64,000 nucleotides of DNA, from assembly GCF_003308995.1 (NCBI RefSeq), contig NZ_QFFJ01000002.1:3534001-3598000 (forward strand). The letters are read 5' to 3'. The position numbers and the translations under genes were made by a program. Below, piece by piece: positions 35,670 through 45,300 of the stretch (position 1 is its first letter; each line of letters begins with the position of its first letter). Below the pieces are notes generated by a model. It saw only the letters and a program-made list of their open reading frames with translations. It was not told the origin of the DNA and did no database searches. The DNA comes from Chitinophaga flava (GTDB lineage Bacteria; Bacteroidota; Bacteroidia; Chitinophagales; Chitinophagaceae).

Positions 35670-37839
35670 GTTTGAGTGTCCTCAACAAATGTCGTACTTC
35701 ATGAGGACTGCGAAGATAGTACTGGGCCGCAGAGACCTGGCTACCTACTTTGATAGTAATAGCTTTCGGCGGCATGACTTTAAAAATATCCTCGTCAGTA
35801 ACATCGTCGCCCAGAGCCATGATAAAATCATATTTTTTATGGTTTAGCCAACTGAGGGCTGCCTTACCTTTGTTGATCTCTATATTTTTCACTTCTATGA
35901 CTTTGTCTCCCGGCAATATCTGCAATCCCTTTTCAACGGTATAATAGCGCAGCGTCCCCATCAGTTCATTGGCTCTTTGTTCGCCCAGGCCGGATTCTAC
36001 TTTTCGGTAATGCCATACCAGGGAATAGCTTTTTTCTTCGATAAACGAACCCGGGGTTCTGTCTGTGGCTTGTTCCAGTATAGGCATTATTTCCTGTTTC
36101 CATTTATCATTAAGGCCGGGAAGCTGGTACCACTCTCCTTCCCGGGTCTTCTGCCAGGCGCCGTGTTCAGCGATGAGGTCCAGTGGCAGATGGCCCAACC
36201 ACTCTCCCAGCGTTTCATGTTTACGGCCACTGATCATGACAATATCGTTTCCTGGAACAGAGGCCAGCTCCCTCAGCAGCTGGTATAGGTCCGGATCAGG
36301 GGAAGCCATGTCTATATTGGTCTGAAAGCCCACAAGGGTACCGTCGTAGTCCAGAAAGATGATTCTCTTTTTTGCCTGCCTGTATTGCTGGCGGATCATC
36401 ACGGCTGTCTCCTGATTTACGCGGCGGGCCAGCATGTCCTGCTGCATCCCGTTCACCTCCTGCAGCCGTGTCATAAAAAGCTTCACCCAATGGTGAATGT
36501 TGAATTTAGACACTATCTGACGCATCTGTTTCATGCGGCGCTGTTGTTCGGGCAGTGGCATATTAAGCGCATCCACAATGGCCTGGGTGATGGCGCCTAT
36601 GTTGTTGGGATTGACAATGATGGCATCGCTCAGTTCTTTAGAAGCTCCGGCCATCTCACTAAGAATCAGTACACCATCGTTGTTGTTTCGGCTGGCCACA
36701 TACTCCTTGGTGACCAGGTTCATCCCATCTCGCATGGGAGTCACCAAACAGATATCTGCAAAATTGTAAAGAGCAGACAGCACCTGCACCGGGAAAGAGC
36801 GGTAGAAATACTGTACCGGGTGCCAGCCGAGTGTGCGGAAACGAGCATTGATATTACCAACCTGCTTATCTATTTCATCGCGAAGCTCTTTGTACTGCGG
36901 TACTGTATCGCGGGAAGGCACCACAATCATATACAAGACAACTTTATCCACGTATTCAGGATACATTTGCAGTAACATCTCAAAGGCCTGCAGCCGCTGA
37001 AGGATACCCTTACTGTAATCCAGGCGGTCTATTGACAAGACAATCTTTTCCTGCTGAAAGTTTTCCCGGAGGTTCTGCAAATGAAGCTTCACCGCCGGGT
37101 CTTTAGCCAGGCTGGAATATTTATCAAAGTCTATTCCCATCGGAAATGTCTCTACCACTACGGCACGATCATTATAGGAAACGACATTGGAGCTGGTATT
37201 GACTGGTAATATCCGACTGGCAGCATTCAGGAAATGACGGGTATCATCAAATGTATGAAAGCCCAACAGATCGGCCCCCAGCATACCTTCTATCAGCTCG
37301 GCCCTCCAGGGGATAAGTCTGAACAATTCATAGGAAGGAAAAGGAATGTGGTTAAAGAACCCTATGGATATCTCCGGCATTTCTGCCCGCAGCATACCCG
37401 GCAATAATAACAGATGGTAATCATGAATCCAGATAGTATCTCCTTGCTCAACCACCTGCATCACCGAATCCCGGAACTTCTTATTGACCTGGTAATAGGC
37501 ATCCCAATAGCTTTGTTCATAACGGGCATACACGGCCATATAATGAAAAACAGGCCATAGTGTTTCGTTGGAAAAACCTTCGTAATAGTTATTGATTTCG
37601 TCCTGTGTCAGAAAAACCGGCACCAGGTTCATCTGCCGTAGTTGTTTGGTTATTTTCTCCTGTTGTTTGGGTTCACTGATCTCTAACCCCGGCCATCCCA
37701 GCCAGATGTTATTCCCTTCCCTATAAATAGATCCTAAACCGGTTGCCAATCCTCCTTCACTGGGTTGCAGCGTAAATTCCCCACCCTTCTCTGTAATCTT
37801 AACCGGTAGCCTGTTCGAAACAATAATAGTCTTTCTCAT
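35662..37839 (-). CDS. otsAB: Bifunctional trehalose-6-phosphate synthase/phosphatase
   Basis: 725 residues joining both steps of trehalose synthesis. The first about 470 are a GT20 glycosyltransferase: VSNRLPVKI, GLATGLGSIY, WIHDYHLLLLPGMLR, LDYSKGILQRLQAFE and the nucleotide-sugar region RDGMNLVTKEYVA. It joins UDP- or other NDP-glucose to glucose-6-phosphate. The last about 240 are a HAD phosphatase (FLDYDGTLV, ALGDDVTDEDIF) that releases trehalose. The fused gene is common in Bacteroidota. It converges on GH15. The upstream 326-base gap shows no exact TAnnTTTG. Confidence 0.95.
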   Translation of the reverse strand: MRKTIIVSNRLPVKITEKGGEFTLQPSEGGLATGLGSIYREGNNIWLGWPGLEISEPKQQEKITKQLRQMNLVPVFLTQDEINNYYEGFSNETLWPVFHYMAVYARYEQSYWDAYYQVNKKFRDSVMQVVEQGDTIWIHDYHLLLLPGMLRAEMPEISIGFFNHIPFPSYELFRLIPWRAELIEGMLGADLLGFHTFDDTRHFLNAASRILPVNTSSNVVSYNDRAVVVETFPMGIDFDKYSSLAKDPAVKLHLQNLRENFQQEKIVLSIDRLDYSKGILQRLQAFEMLLQMYPEYVDKVVLYMIVVPSRDTVPQYKELRDEIDKQVGNINARFRTLGWHPVQYFYRSFPVQVLSALYNFADICLVTPMRDGMNLVTKEYVASRNNNDGVLILSEMAGASKELSDAIIVNPNNIGAITQAIVDALNMPLPEQQRRMKQMRQIVSKFNIHHWVKLFMTRLQEVNGMQQDMLARRVNQETAVMIRQQYRQAKKRIIFLDYDGTLVGFQTNIDMASPDPDLYQLLRELASVPGNDIVMISGRKHETLGEWLGHLPLDLIAEHGAWQKTREGEWYQLPGLNDKWKQEIMPILEQATDRTPGSFIEEKSYSLVWHYRKVESGLGEQRANELMGTLRYYTVEKGLQILPGDKVIEVKNIEINKGKAALSWLNHKKYDFIMALGDDVTDEDIFKVMPPKAITIKVGSQVSAAQYYLRSPHEVRHLLRTLKQL

Positions 37840-38165
37840 AGTCTGTTTATATCTCTGGTTATCAATTTTACTTTGCCAAGCGAGCCGCTACAAAAACAAA
37901 TCGCACACCCAAAAGAGCGGAACCGATATATATAAATAAACATAATGCGGCTAAAGTAGCTATGGTTCATCAACAAGGCTTATCCGGAGGTGGATAATGG
38001 GTTTTCCTGTGAAAGGGTGATTTTGCAATATAATGATTTTCAAGGGTAACGGGAAGGGAAATATCTCCCCTCCCTGCGTAATCCTTACCACGCAGGGGTA
38101 TTAATACATATATAAATAATCAATATTTTATACGAATGACCAGGGAACCTGGAGATGGAGATATG
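37840..38165. other. Intergenic region, 326 bases
   Basis: No gene seen. It holds the unrecognised promoter of the trehalose gene on the minus strand and a hairpin at 38072-38097. Short CCAGG/CCTGG complements occur at about 38142-38154. Confidence 0.55.
38072..38097 (-). terminator. Hairpin after the oxidoreductase gene
   Basis: Perfect 8-base arms CCCTGCGT and ACGCAGGG with a 10-base loop, about 70 bases past the minus-strand stop. No T-run, so termination is uncertain. Confidence 0.45.
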
Positions 38166-39140
38166 TTATTCTTCGTAAGAACAGGTCAGTTGTTCCATCA
38201 GTTCCATCCCTATCACGGCCTCTTCTACGCTGCAGGGGTTGGCGGCTTCTCCACGGAAATACTTCACAACATCGGCAATTAGAGGCTGCTGTACATGTGC
38301 GGGGGTATCGAAATTGAACACTTCCTTTCCGGTCGCTGTTTCCAGTGTCACCTGATGGAAATTACTGAAGAAATGGAAACGGATACTGCCCTCCTCTCCA
38401 ATGAGGATACATTCATCAGCATTTTGATGGGGCGGTACGATGAAGTTCCAGGAAGCGTTAACCAGAAGATTACCGGGGAATAACAGCTGCCCGCTCACGA
38501 CATCGGCTATACGGGGATCGGATCCGGTACTGATTCCTTGGGCTTTCAGGGGTTTACCGAAATAATATAGCAGGATGTCAAGCTGGTGGGGCGCCAGATC
38601 ATGAAAGAAACCACCACCGGACAATGATGGGTCCAGCCGCCAGCCCGCATTTTCTTTGGAGGCTGACTTCCAGAGGCGCAGGTTGGCGCTGTGAACTTGT
38701 CCAATGCGGTTTTCTTCCAACAGCTGTTTAACAAACACAAAGGCAGGCAGACGCCGTCTGTAATGCGCTACACTCGCCTGCACACCGGTAGCATTAACAG
38801 CAGCAGCTATACGACGGGCGGCTGGCGCATCAAGTCCCAGCGGTTTTTCTATGTATACAGGAAAACCTCGTTCTATGGCTGCCAGTGCATAAGCTTCATG
38901 ACTACCCGGAGGGGTGGCAATATAGATAGCATTCACATCGGCATCACTGAGCAGATCGGAGGCGTTATCATAATAACGGGCTACATGATGGCGCCGGGCA
39001 TAGTCTTTTGCCAGGTCCTTATTCCTGCGCATAACAGCCACCACATCACTATCTTCCGCCAGCCTGAAAGCCGGACCACTTTTTACCTCCGTCACGTTGC
39101 CGCATCCGATGATACCCCATTTGATCGTTGCCATAGTCAT
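38166..39140 (-). CDS. Gfo/Idh/MocA-family oxidoreductase
   Basis: 324 residues. An N-terminal Rossmann domain (WGIIGCGNVTEVKSGPA; IATPPGSHEAYALAA; EKPLGLD) binds NAD(P), and the C-terminal domain (GGGFFHDLAPHQLDIL) is the family's substrate domain, with the HDLAPHQ motif near the catalytic site. It should oxidise or reduce a sugar or inositol-like compound; the substrate is unknown. An ATG two codons inside is an alternative start. It lies 23 bases after the EamA gene and probably shares a transcript with it and the CGNR regulator. Confidence 0.9.
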   Translation of the reverse strand: MTMATIKWGIIGCGNVTEVKSGPAFRLAEDSDVVAVMRRNKDLAKDYARRHHVARYYDNASDLLSDADVNAIYIATPPGSHEAYALAAIERGFPVYIEKPLGLDAPAARRIAAAVNATGVQASVAHYRRRLPAFVFVKQLLEENRIGQVHSANLRLWKSASKENAGWRLDPSLSGGGFFHDLAPHQLDILLYYFGKPLKAQGISTGSDPRIADVVSGQLLFPGNLLVNASWNFIVPPHQNADECILIGEEGSIRFHFFSNFHQVTLETATGKEVFNFDTPAHVQQPLIADVVKYFRGEAANPCSVEEAVIGMELMEQLTCSYEE

Positions 39141-39163
39141 TGATTATGAAACCAAAATACAAA

Positions 39164-40036
39164 TTACTTCTTCAAAGTCATGAGTACTACACCTGAAATA
39201 ACGATTGCGGAAGAGATGCCCACCATACTGTCTATCACTTCATTGCCAATTGCCCAACCCAGGAACATCGCCACAATAGGATTTACATAGGCGTATGTAG
39301 CGGTCAGGCGCGGAGGTGCATTCCTGGTAAGCCAGCTATAGGAGGTATATCCTACCAGAGAGCCAATCATGACAAGATAAAAATAAGCCAGCCAGCCTTG
39401 GTGCGTCATGTCCGGTAAGGTATTCCAGGCACCCTCTTCGAGGCAGGCACTTAGTAGGAAGGAGAAAATACTGCCTGCAAGCATCTGTATAGCGGTGCTG
39501 GTCATCTGCGTAGGCATCTGCAACCGTGGCACCATCAGGGAGCCGGTTGCCCAGCAAATGTTTCCCAATACGACCACGGCAATCGGCCATAACGGGAAAC
39601 TACGGCCTTCATGATGTGCAAACGGATTAAACAGGAGAAACAATCCCAGGAAGCCCAGGACTATACCCAGGGAAGTGAGTACAGAAGGACGTTTCTTACT
39701 GAAGAACGCCCAATCCAATCCCATAAACCAGGCGGGCATGGCTGCCACCAGCAGGGCCACAAGCCCCGATGGCATATAATGAACAGCCAGGGCTACAGTG
39801 GTGTTCCCAATGCCTATCAGTAACACCCCTACAAAAGCAGCTGACAAAAACTGCCGCCGCGATGGAATAGTCCTTTCCTTCAGATAGCCAATTACCAGCA
39901 GGATACCACCTGCCAACAGAAAACGAAGGCCGGATAACAGAAACGGGGGGACGTTTTTGGTAGCTATTTTCATACCCAGGTAGGTGGAGCCCCAAATAAT
40001 ATAAACCGCCAGCAGGTACAATAACGTTTTGGACAT
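39164..40036 (-). CDS. EamA/DMT-family transporter
   Basis: About 290 residues with ten hydrophobic segments in two EamA repeats. The opening MSKTLLYLLAVYIIWGSTYL is typical; an upstream in-frame ATG at 40069 would add 11 polar residues and leave 7 bases to the CGNR stop, so it is also possible. The second repeat has the usual LVGYTSYSWLTRNAPPRLTA and ending with a helix to VVLMTLKK. It likely exports a metabolite; no substrate can be named. It lies in a likely operon CGNR-EamA-oxidoreductase. Confidence 0.9.
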   Translation of the reverse strand: MSKTLLYLLAVYIIWGSTYLGMKIATKNVPPFLLSGLRFLLAGGILLVIGYLKERTIPSRRQFLSAAFVGVLLIGIGNTTVALAVHYMPSGLVALLVAAMPAWFMGLDWAFFSKKRPSVLTSLGIVLGFLGLFLLFNPFAHHEGRSFPLWPIAVVVLGNICWATGSLMVPRLQMPTQMTSTAIQMLAGSIFSFLLSACLEEGAWNTLPDMTHQGWLAYFYLVMIGSLVGYTSYSWLTRNAPPRLTATYAYVNPIVAMFLGWAIGNEVIDSMVGISSAIVISGVVLMTLKK

Positions 40037-40076
40037 ATTGTTACCCTGCGTCTTTTCGCTGATGATCATTTTGCAC

Positions 40077-40685
40077 TTATTTATTACGTTGATAATATTG
40101 TTGCACTTTATGGATATCTCCGCAGGTACTCATGCTACACCATTTACGGGAACTGTTGCGGCTTTTATCAAGAAAGAGCCATCCACAGGCGGGGCATTGC
40201 CGCACCTGCTGCAAGGTTTTGCTGGTATAAAGCTCCAGGGCCGATTTTACCAGCCACCAGTTCACCTGTTCCAGAGCCGGGGCATTAAATGACAGCTCTC
40301 CCTGACCAAGAGATGGCTTCCAGGCTATTTCGATATTGGCGTAAGCATCTGCTATATAGGTATTAAACAGTTGAACATCTGCCGAGCCAGGTGCTTTCCG
40401 TTGGATAGCTGCTATAAAAAGACGCAGGAGTAATTCGCGTAACTGAATACTCTTGTCAAAAACCATTGCTGCCTTTTGAGGGTATCCTTTAGCGAGTCGT
40501 TCGAGGGTATGGATCACCTTGGTTGAGAGTACTCCGGTACGGGTATACCACTCCAGTAATTCCTTAAATCCGGAGAGATAGTCAAATGGTTCCGGCTTGT
40601 TTCGGTTGCAAACGGTGTTAACAAAATCAAGGCAGAAAATACCGCCGTCGAGACGTAACGTAGCGATGCTTTTTTCAGTTGCCAT
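40077..40685 (-). CDS. CGNR-type zinc-finger regulator with ABATE domain
   Basis: About 202 residues. An ABATE-like N-terminal half (RLDGGIFCLDFVNT; EPFDYLSGFKELLEW) and a C-terminal zinc finger (CPACGWLFLDKSRNSSRKWC, then CGDIHKVQQYYQR). The name-giving CGNR tetrad reads CGDI here. Members are putative DNA-binding regulators. The start at 40685 (MATEKS) is preferred to an ATG at 40712, because an exact -7 element lies at 40710-40717 and would put transcription start after the upstream ATG. First gene of a probable three-gene operon with an exporter and an oxidoreductase. Confidence 0.85.
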   Translation of the reverse strand: MATEKSIATLRLDGGIFCLDFVNTVCNRNKPEPFDYLSGFKELLEWYTRTGVLSTKVIHTLERLAKGYPQKAAMVFDKSIQLRELLLRLFIAAIQRKAPGSADVQLFNTYIADAYANIEIAWKPSLGQGELSFNAPALEQVNWWLVKSALELYTSKTLQQVRQCPACGWLFLDKSRNSSRKWCSMSTCGDIHKVQQYYQRNK

Positions 40686-40709
40686 ACACTTGTTTTGATG
40701 GTTGCTGCA

Positions 40710-40717
40710 CAAATGTA
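40710..40717 (-). promoter_or_regulatory. -7 element of the CGNR operon
   Basis: Minus-strand TACATTTG matches TAnnTTTG, about 25 bases before the ATG at 40685. It decides the start codon of the CGNR gene. Confidence 0.55.
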
Positions 40718-41087
40718 AGGCATCTGTTTAACCGGTAAAATTAATTTTGGTGGTTAGTCAAAATACAACTAAAAAAGGGTTCTTTTCTTATTTAAAGAAA
40801 GAGAGCAATAAATATTATTTATTAAATTTAAAACCAGCATTTTATAAAAACAAAAGGAACCATTCATTATGGCTCCTTTTATGTTATACTGATGATATTT
40901 TAATTTGATTCTTTGGAAGATGACCTTCGTTTTCTGATCTCTTTTTGCTCCCATGATTTTACGATAGAAACGGGGGCAATATTACACTAAAAAATGGAAC
41001 TTCTAAATGAATTTATGCATGAAGATAAATTTTATATTATACAATATATAAATATTTCAATTCGATAATCTCTATCCCAAACAGGAC
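40713..41087. other. AT-rich intergenic region, 375 bases
   Basis: No convincing gene; a 61-residue minus frame (40769-40954) is of biased composition and overlaps a hairpin. The hairpin at 40852-40880 is the only clear structure. The region holds the 5' end of the CGNR promoter and the 3' trailer of the permease gene. Confidence 0.55.
40852..40880 (-). terminator. Hairpin with flanking A/T tracts
   Basis: AAAAGGAaCCAT and ATGGcTCCTTTT, 12-base arms with one mismatch and a 5-base loop. It lies about 210 bases past the permease stop. Confidence 0.55.
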
Positions 41088-43451
41088 CTACTCGGCTTTT
41101 AAGGCAGTCACCGGATTGGTCATCGCCGACCTCACCGTTTGCATCCCGACGGTCAGAATTGTCACCATAAAAGTGGCTATTCCGGCCAGCCAAAAAATCT
41201 CCCAACCTATCGTTATCTGGTAAGCAAAGTTATCGAGCCATTGATGCATAACCCACCAGGCCAATGGTAAACCAATCCCAATTGCCAGGGCAACCGACCA
41301 CAACAGGTCTTTCGACAACAGCACCATTACCTGCCCGATTCCTGCACCCAATACTTTACGGATACCAATCTCCCGCCGACGGCTCTCCGCGGTATAGGCT
41401 GCCAGCCCAAACAATCCCAGACAGGAAATCAGTACCGCCATCAGCGAAAAATAACCTGACAGCATACTTACCTGTTTCTCCGCGATATAGAAGGACTGAT
41501 ACTCATCTTCCAGAAAACGGTATTCGAACGCATAACCCGGGTTAAAGGAAGAGTAAAAGGTCTCCAGTCTTTTCATCACCGCCGGTTCCATACCGGCCTG
41601 CATTTTTACCATCACGGTACCACCCCTTGGCTCTGCCTGAAAAAACAACGGCTGCACCTTGTTATGCAAGGACTGGAAATTAAAGTCTTTTACTACCCCG
41701 GCCACTTCCCGCATTGCCCCGCCGAAAGGGATGACCTTGCCCACAGGGTGTTCCAGCCCCATCACAGCAACGGCTGTCTCGTTTAAAATAATCCGGGAAG
41801 TATCGGCTGCATAGTTGCCTGTAAAACCTGGTCCTTCCTTTAAGGTGATACCCAGCGTCTCCAGCATACCAGGGCATATCAGAAAAGGCCGGAACAAAAT
41901 ATTCTCTTCATGACCCTGCCATTTCCAGTTAATGGGAATAGAAGCCTCCCCGAAAATATTACCTACCATACTGGAAGCATTTACCACACCCGGGATGTCT
42001 TTTACCGCCACCAGGAATGCATCCATATTCTGGGGCACCTTACCCTCCGCTTCAAAGTATACCACATGCTCTTTCTGGTATCCCAGATTACGATGCCGGA
42101 TAAAATCCAGCTGACGGTGCACTACAAGCACCGCCACAATAAACATTACAGAAAGGCTGAACTGGAAGACTACCAACCCTTTACGAGCCCATAAAGCGCC
42201 GGCGCTATTCACCAGTTTTCCTTTGAGCACCAGTACCGGTCGGAAACCTGACAGGAAAAAGGCCGGGTAACTACCTGCCAGCAAACCAGTGAACAGGGTA
42301 ATGGCGCCAAACAGTCCAACCATCGACCAACTGAACTCCAGGCGCAGCTGTTTTCCGGTGATGGTATTAAATGGCCCCAACAGCAGCCATACCAGCATGG
42401 TGGCCAACAAGAGGGATATAACTGACAATAATAGGGACTCGCCAAGATACTGTAGCACCAGTGATAACCGGCCGGCTCCCAGCGCTTTGCGCACGCCCAC
42501 TTCCCGCATCCGGTTGCTGGCCCTCGCGGTAGACAGGTTCATAAAATTGACCGCTGCAATAAAAATGATAAACAACGCAATGAGCGAAAACAGTTTCACA
42601 TAGGAAATACGGCCCCCGGACTGCACACCGTTTTCGTAGGTGCCATACAGATAGTTGGCCGCGTAGGGCGCAACAAAGGATGTCCGGGCCTTGTTGCCTG
42701 TGCGCTCCTGGAGGAAGCGGGTCAACTTACTATTGAATCCGGCCACATCAGTTCCTTTTTTCAACAGTAGCCAGGTAGTAAAGGGACCTCCCGGCTCCAG
42801 ATTATCCCCTATATGCATCAGCGCTTTAAATGCACCAAAGGGCAGCATGAAATCAAATTGTACAGAAGAGTTACCCGGCACATCTTTATATACCCCGGCT
42901 ATCACCGCAGGCTTTCTGAACTGGTCTATTTGCCAGGTAATCGTTTTCCCTATAAGATCCTGGGTGGTATTAAACAACCGCATCGCCAGGCTTTCCGAAA
43001 TCACTACATTACCATTGTCTGCCAGCACTTTACTTCTATCGCCTGCCAGCAGTGGATAAGAAAACAGGTTGAAATAATCCGCTCCGGCAAACATACCCGC
43101 CGCTTTCAGATTTTTCCCGTCCGCAGAAACATTCACTTTTGAAAACCACGACGGCGGAGTACTCACCACAGCCTTTTCTACCTGTGGCATTTCATGTAGC
43201 AGGATGTCTGCCAGCTGCGCCGGAGACTCGGCACTCGTCATAATCCCTTTTGCGTGAGGCTTATTTTCCATCACGGTAAATAACCGGTCGCTCTTTTCAT
43301 GAAAGCGGTCTACGCTCCATTCGTCTTTTACCCATAGACAGATTAATAGCGTACAGGCAAGCCCGGTAGATAAACCAATTAAATTAAGCAAGGTAAACAG
43401 ACGGTGTTTCAATAAGTTCCGCCAGGCAACAAGGAGGTAGTTTCTTAACAT
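41088..43451 (-). CDS. FtsX-type ABC transporter permease (MacB-like)
   Basis: 787 residues with two copies of the MacB-PCD plus FtsX unit: an N-terminal membrane helix (LFTLLNLIGLSTGLACTLL), a periplasmic domain, three helices with the signature RMREVGVRKALGAGRLSLVL, then a second set ending RRREIGIRKVLGAGIGQVMV. The duplicated signature is typical of the long Bacteroidota permeases of this group, which couple ATP hydrolysis to a mechanical task, peptide or lipoprotein export. No ATPase gene is next to it in the window, so the partner is encoded elsewhere. Its start lies 39 bases from the terminator of the lipid-arabinose operon. Confidence 0.93.
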   Translation of the reverse strand: MLRNYLLVAWRNLLKHRLFTLLNLIGLSTGLACTLLICLWVKDEWSVDRFHEKSDRLFTVMENKPHAKGIMTSAESPAQLADILLHEMPQVEKAVVSTPPSWFSKVNVSADGKNLKAAGMFAGADYFNLFSYPLLAGDRSKVLADNGNVVISESLAMRLFNTTQDLIGKTITWQIDQFRKPAVIAGVYKDVPGNSSVQFDFMLPFGAFKALMHIGDNLEPGGPFTTWLLLKKGTDVAGFNSKLTRFLQERTGNKARTSFVAPYAANYLYGTYENGVQSGGRISYVKLFSLIALFIIFIAAVNFMNLSTARASNRMREVGVRKALGAGRLSLVLQYLGESLLLSVISLLLATMLVWLLLGPFNTITGKQLRLEFSWSMVGLFGAITLFTGLLAGSYPAFFLSGFRPVLVLKGKLVNSAGALWARKGLVVFQFSLSVMFIVAVLVVHRQLDFIRHRNLGYQKEHVVYFEAEGKVPQNMDAFLVAVKDIPGVVNASSMVGNIFGEASIPINWKWQGHEENILFRPFLICPGMLETLGITLKEGPGFTGNYAADTSRIILNETAVAVMGLEHPVGKVIPFGGAMREVAGVVKDFNFQSLHNKVQPLFFQAEPRGGTVMVKMQAGMEPAVMKRLETFYSSFNPGYAFEYRFLEDEYQSFYIAEKQVSMLSGYFSLMAVLISCLGLFGLAAYTAESRRREIGIRKVLGAGIGQVMVLLSKDLLWSVALAIGIGLPLAWWVMHQWLDNFAYQITIGWEIFWLAGIATFMVTILTVGMQTVRSAMTNPVTALKAE

Positions 43452-43489
43452 GGCAACGTGGTTGATGGATAGCTACAAAAATTAAAAAA

Positions 43490-43510
43490 CCGGCACCAGG
43501 ATGGTGCCGG
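43490..43510 (-). terminator. Terminator of the lipid-linked pentose operon
   Basis: Perfect 9-base arms CCGGCACCA/TGGTGCCGG with a 3-base loop, followed on the minus strand by six T. It lies 40 bases past the stop of the GT-C-like gene. Confidence 0.9.
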
Positions 43511-43550
43511 ATAATAAAATACTTTTTTACAATATCTAAAATATTAAATA

Positions 43551-45242
43551 TTATTTCAAAGTGTCCGCTTTCTGTAACAAGGTGTCCGTATATGAACGTG
43601 TAGCCGCCTCCGATACATACACTTCGATCATGGCATTGGTAGGACGGCGCGGCGCCAGGAATGAATCTACCATTGTATAGTGTTTCTTCAGTTCATCACG
43701 CAGGGCAAACGGAAAGAAATTGTTTAAAGAAGGAGCATACTCGTAAAGTACCACATCATAGTGCCGTTGCTGCACTTTTTCAGTGAACGTGGCCAATTGC
43801 CGATTGAACATGGCTACTCCCAGATGATACCAGAGCGGGTAGTCGGGGCCCGTTTCGAGTTTAAACGGCATTGCCACCGCCAGTGGAGTCAGCTCCGTCA
43901 TATTCAGCACTTTAATGTGATCCTTTTTCTGCTGTACTACCGGTAATGCCAGTACGCGATCTATACCTTCCACTGTCTGAGGAGGCATATATATATGATG
44001 AAACACCGGCAGTTTGGAAAATATCCATTTGGACACAGGCACATCTGAACTGTCAGCTTCGATCATATAGTTGCGGCGGGATACTACATTTTCGTGATGT
44101 GTATCGTTGGGCGCATAGACAACTTCTTTGTCCGGAAACAGCCGGTCTGCGTATCTGCCTACATACTTCCACCAGGTACCGGACCACCAGAACAATACCA
44201 GTGCAGTAGCCAGTAATACTGACCTGCCCGTGTTAAGCGGTATTGACAGCAATTGACATAACCAGCTGGCAATGAAAGCAAAAGCAAAACTGTGGAAGAA
44301 AATATTGTTGTCCGGTGGCGTGTAGCTGGTGACCTGAAAGATAGCCGCTTCCCCAAGGATACCAATAGTGAGCAGGGCAAACAATACATCCCTGCGCTGG
44401 TGTATCCAGGTACCCCATTGTTTAACGCCGGCTGCCAGGCAAAACACTGCCAGCAAAACATACACCTTGATCCAGTTGGAATTGCCCATGATCTCTTCGG
44501 TAAAATCGTTTACAGCCAACCGTGAGTTGTGCGGTGCCTGTCCGTGATTAAACCAATACGCAAAACCCGGCATCAGTGGCAGGATAAAGACCGCAGCGAT
44601 CAGGCCAAAGAAGCCTATAAAAGCAGCTATATCCGACCAGCGCCTGGTTTCCAGCGAGTTATAAACGAGCAACGCCAGACACAGCATCAGTGCCATACCA
44701 CCGCCGTCCTGTTTGGTAAAGATCGACAGAAATAAAAACAGAGCGGCCAGCGCCATATAAACATAACGGAATACCCGTTTCTCTGAGAAGAAGGAACGGA
44801 GCAAAAAACTTATTCCCACCAGCTCATAAACAATCACCGTATGATTGTACCAGGGCCAGAAATTGAAGAAAGAATAAGACATGACAAAGACCAGTACAGA
44901 GAGCAGCCGTATCCCCGGTGTTACCCCAAGGCTCCTGAGGATAGAACGGAAAGACAACCCCGCAATGATATTGATAAATACCTGCGCCTTCACCAGGGTC
45001 ACCATCTGTGGACCAAACAGCTTAAAGAACAGGGCTGGTATAATCCAGAATCCATAGCCCAAAGGAGTTCCGAAGTCTTTATAGGGTACCTGTCCGGAAG
45101 ATAACCGGTAGGCACCTTCCCATGACAGGAAGATATTAACACGGTAAGGGAAGGTTACAAATAACGGCACAAGTGCCAGGGCCACAATGATAATAATTTC
45201 TAAAAACGCCCACCTGCGGGCATTAGGAGACAAACTTGACAT
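43551..45242 (-). CDS. Multi-spanning GT-C-like membrane glycosyltransferase candidate
   Basis: 563 residues with about ten or eleven membrane helices in the first 390 and a soluble C-terminal part of about 170. The first outer loop holds LSWEGAYRLSSGQVPYKDFG, acidic residues at the place where GT-C enzymes keep their catalytic Asp/Glu, followed by TPLGYGFWIIPALFFKLFG. This is the layout of GT39/ArnT-like and arabinosyltransferase-like enzymes, which use polyprenyl-phosphate sugars on the periplasmic side. It is the last gene of the operon that makes such a donor (58 bases after the HAD gene), so it is the best candidate for the transferase. The acceptor is unknown. Confidence 0.75.
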   Translation of the reverse strand: MSSLSPNARRWAFLEIIIIVALALVPLFVTFPYRVNIFLSWEGAYRLSSGQVPYKDFGTPLGYGFWIIPALFFKLFGPQMVTLVKAQVFINIIAGLSFRSILRSLGVTPGIRLLSVLVFVMSYSFFNFWPWYNHTVIVYELVGISFLLRSFFSEKRVFRYVYMALAALFLFLSIFTKQDGGGMALMLCLALLVYNSLETRRWSDIAAFIGFFGLIAAVFILPLMPGFAYWFNHGQAPHNSRLAVNDFTEEIMGNSNWIKVYVLLAVFCLAAGVKQWGTWIHQRRDVLFALLTIGILGEAAIFQVTSYTPPDNNIFFHSFAFAFIASWLCQLLSIPLNTGRSVLLATALVLFWWSGTWWKYVGRYADRLFPDKEVVYAPNDTHHENVVSRRNYMIEADSSDVPVSKWIFSKLPVFHHIYMPPQTVEGIDRVLALPVVQQKKDHIKVLNMTELTPLAVAMPFKLETGPDYPLWYHLGVAMFNRQLATFTEKVQQRHYDVVLYEYAPSLNNFFPFALRDELKKHYTMVDSFLAPRRPTNAMIEVYVSEAATRSYTDTLLQKADTLK

Positions 45243-45300
45243 AGACGATCTGTTATAATGATGCAGGCCCTGACGTATAGGTGTTATGGCCAGCTGTCAT

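Noticed and set aside
36385..36975. 196-residue plus-strand frame opposite the trehalose synthase gene
   Set aside because: Antisense shadow, His-rich and patternless.
40769..40954. 61-residue Lys/Asn/Leu-rich minus-strand frame
   Set aside because: Composition follows the AT-rich DNA and it runs through a hairpin terminator.
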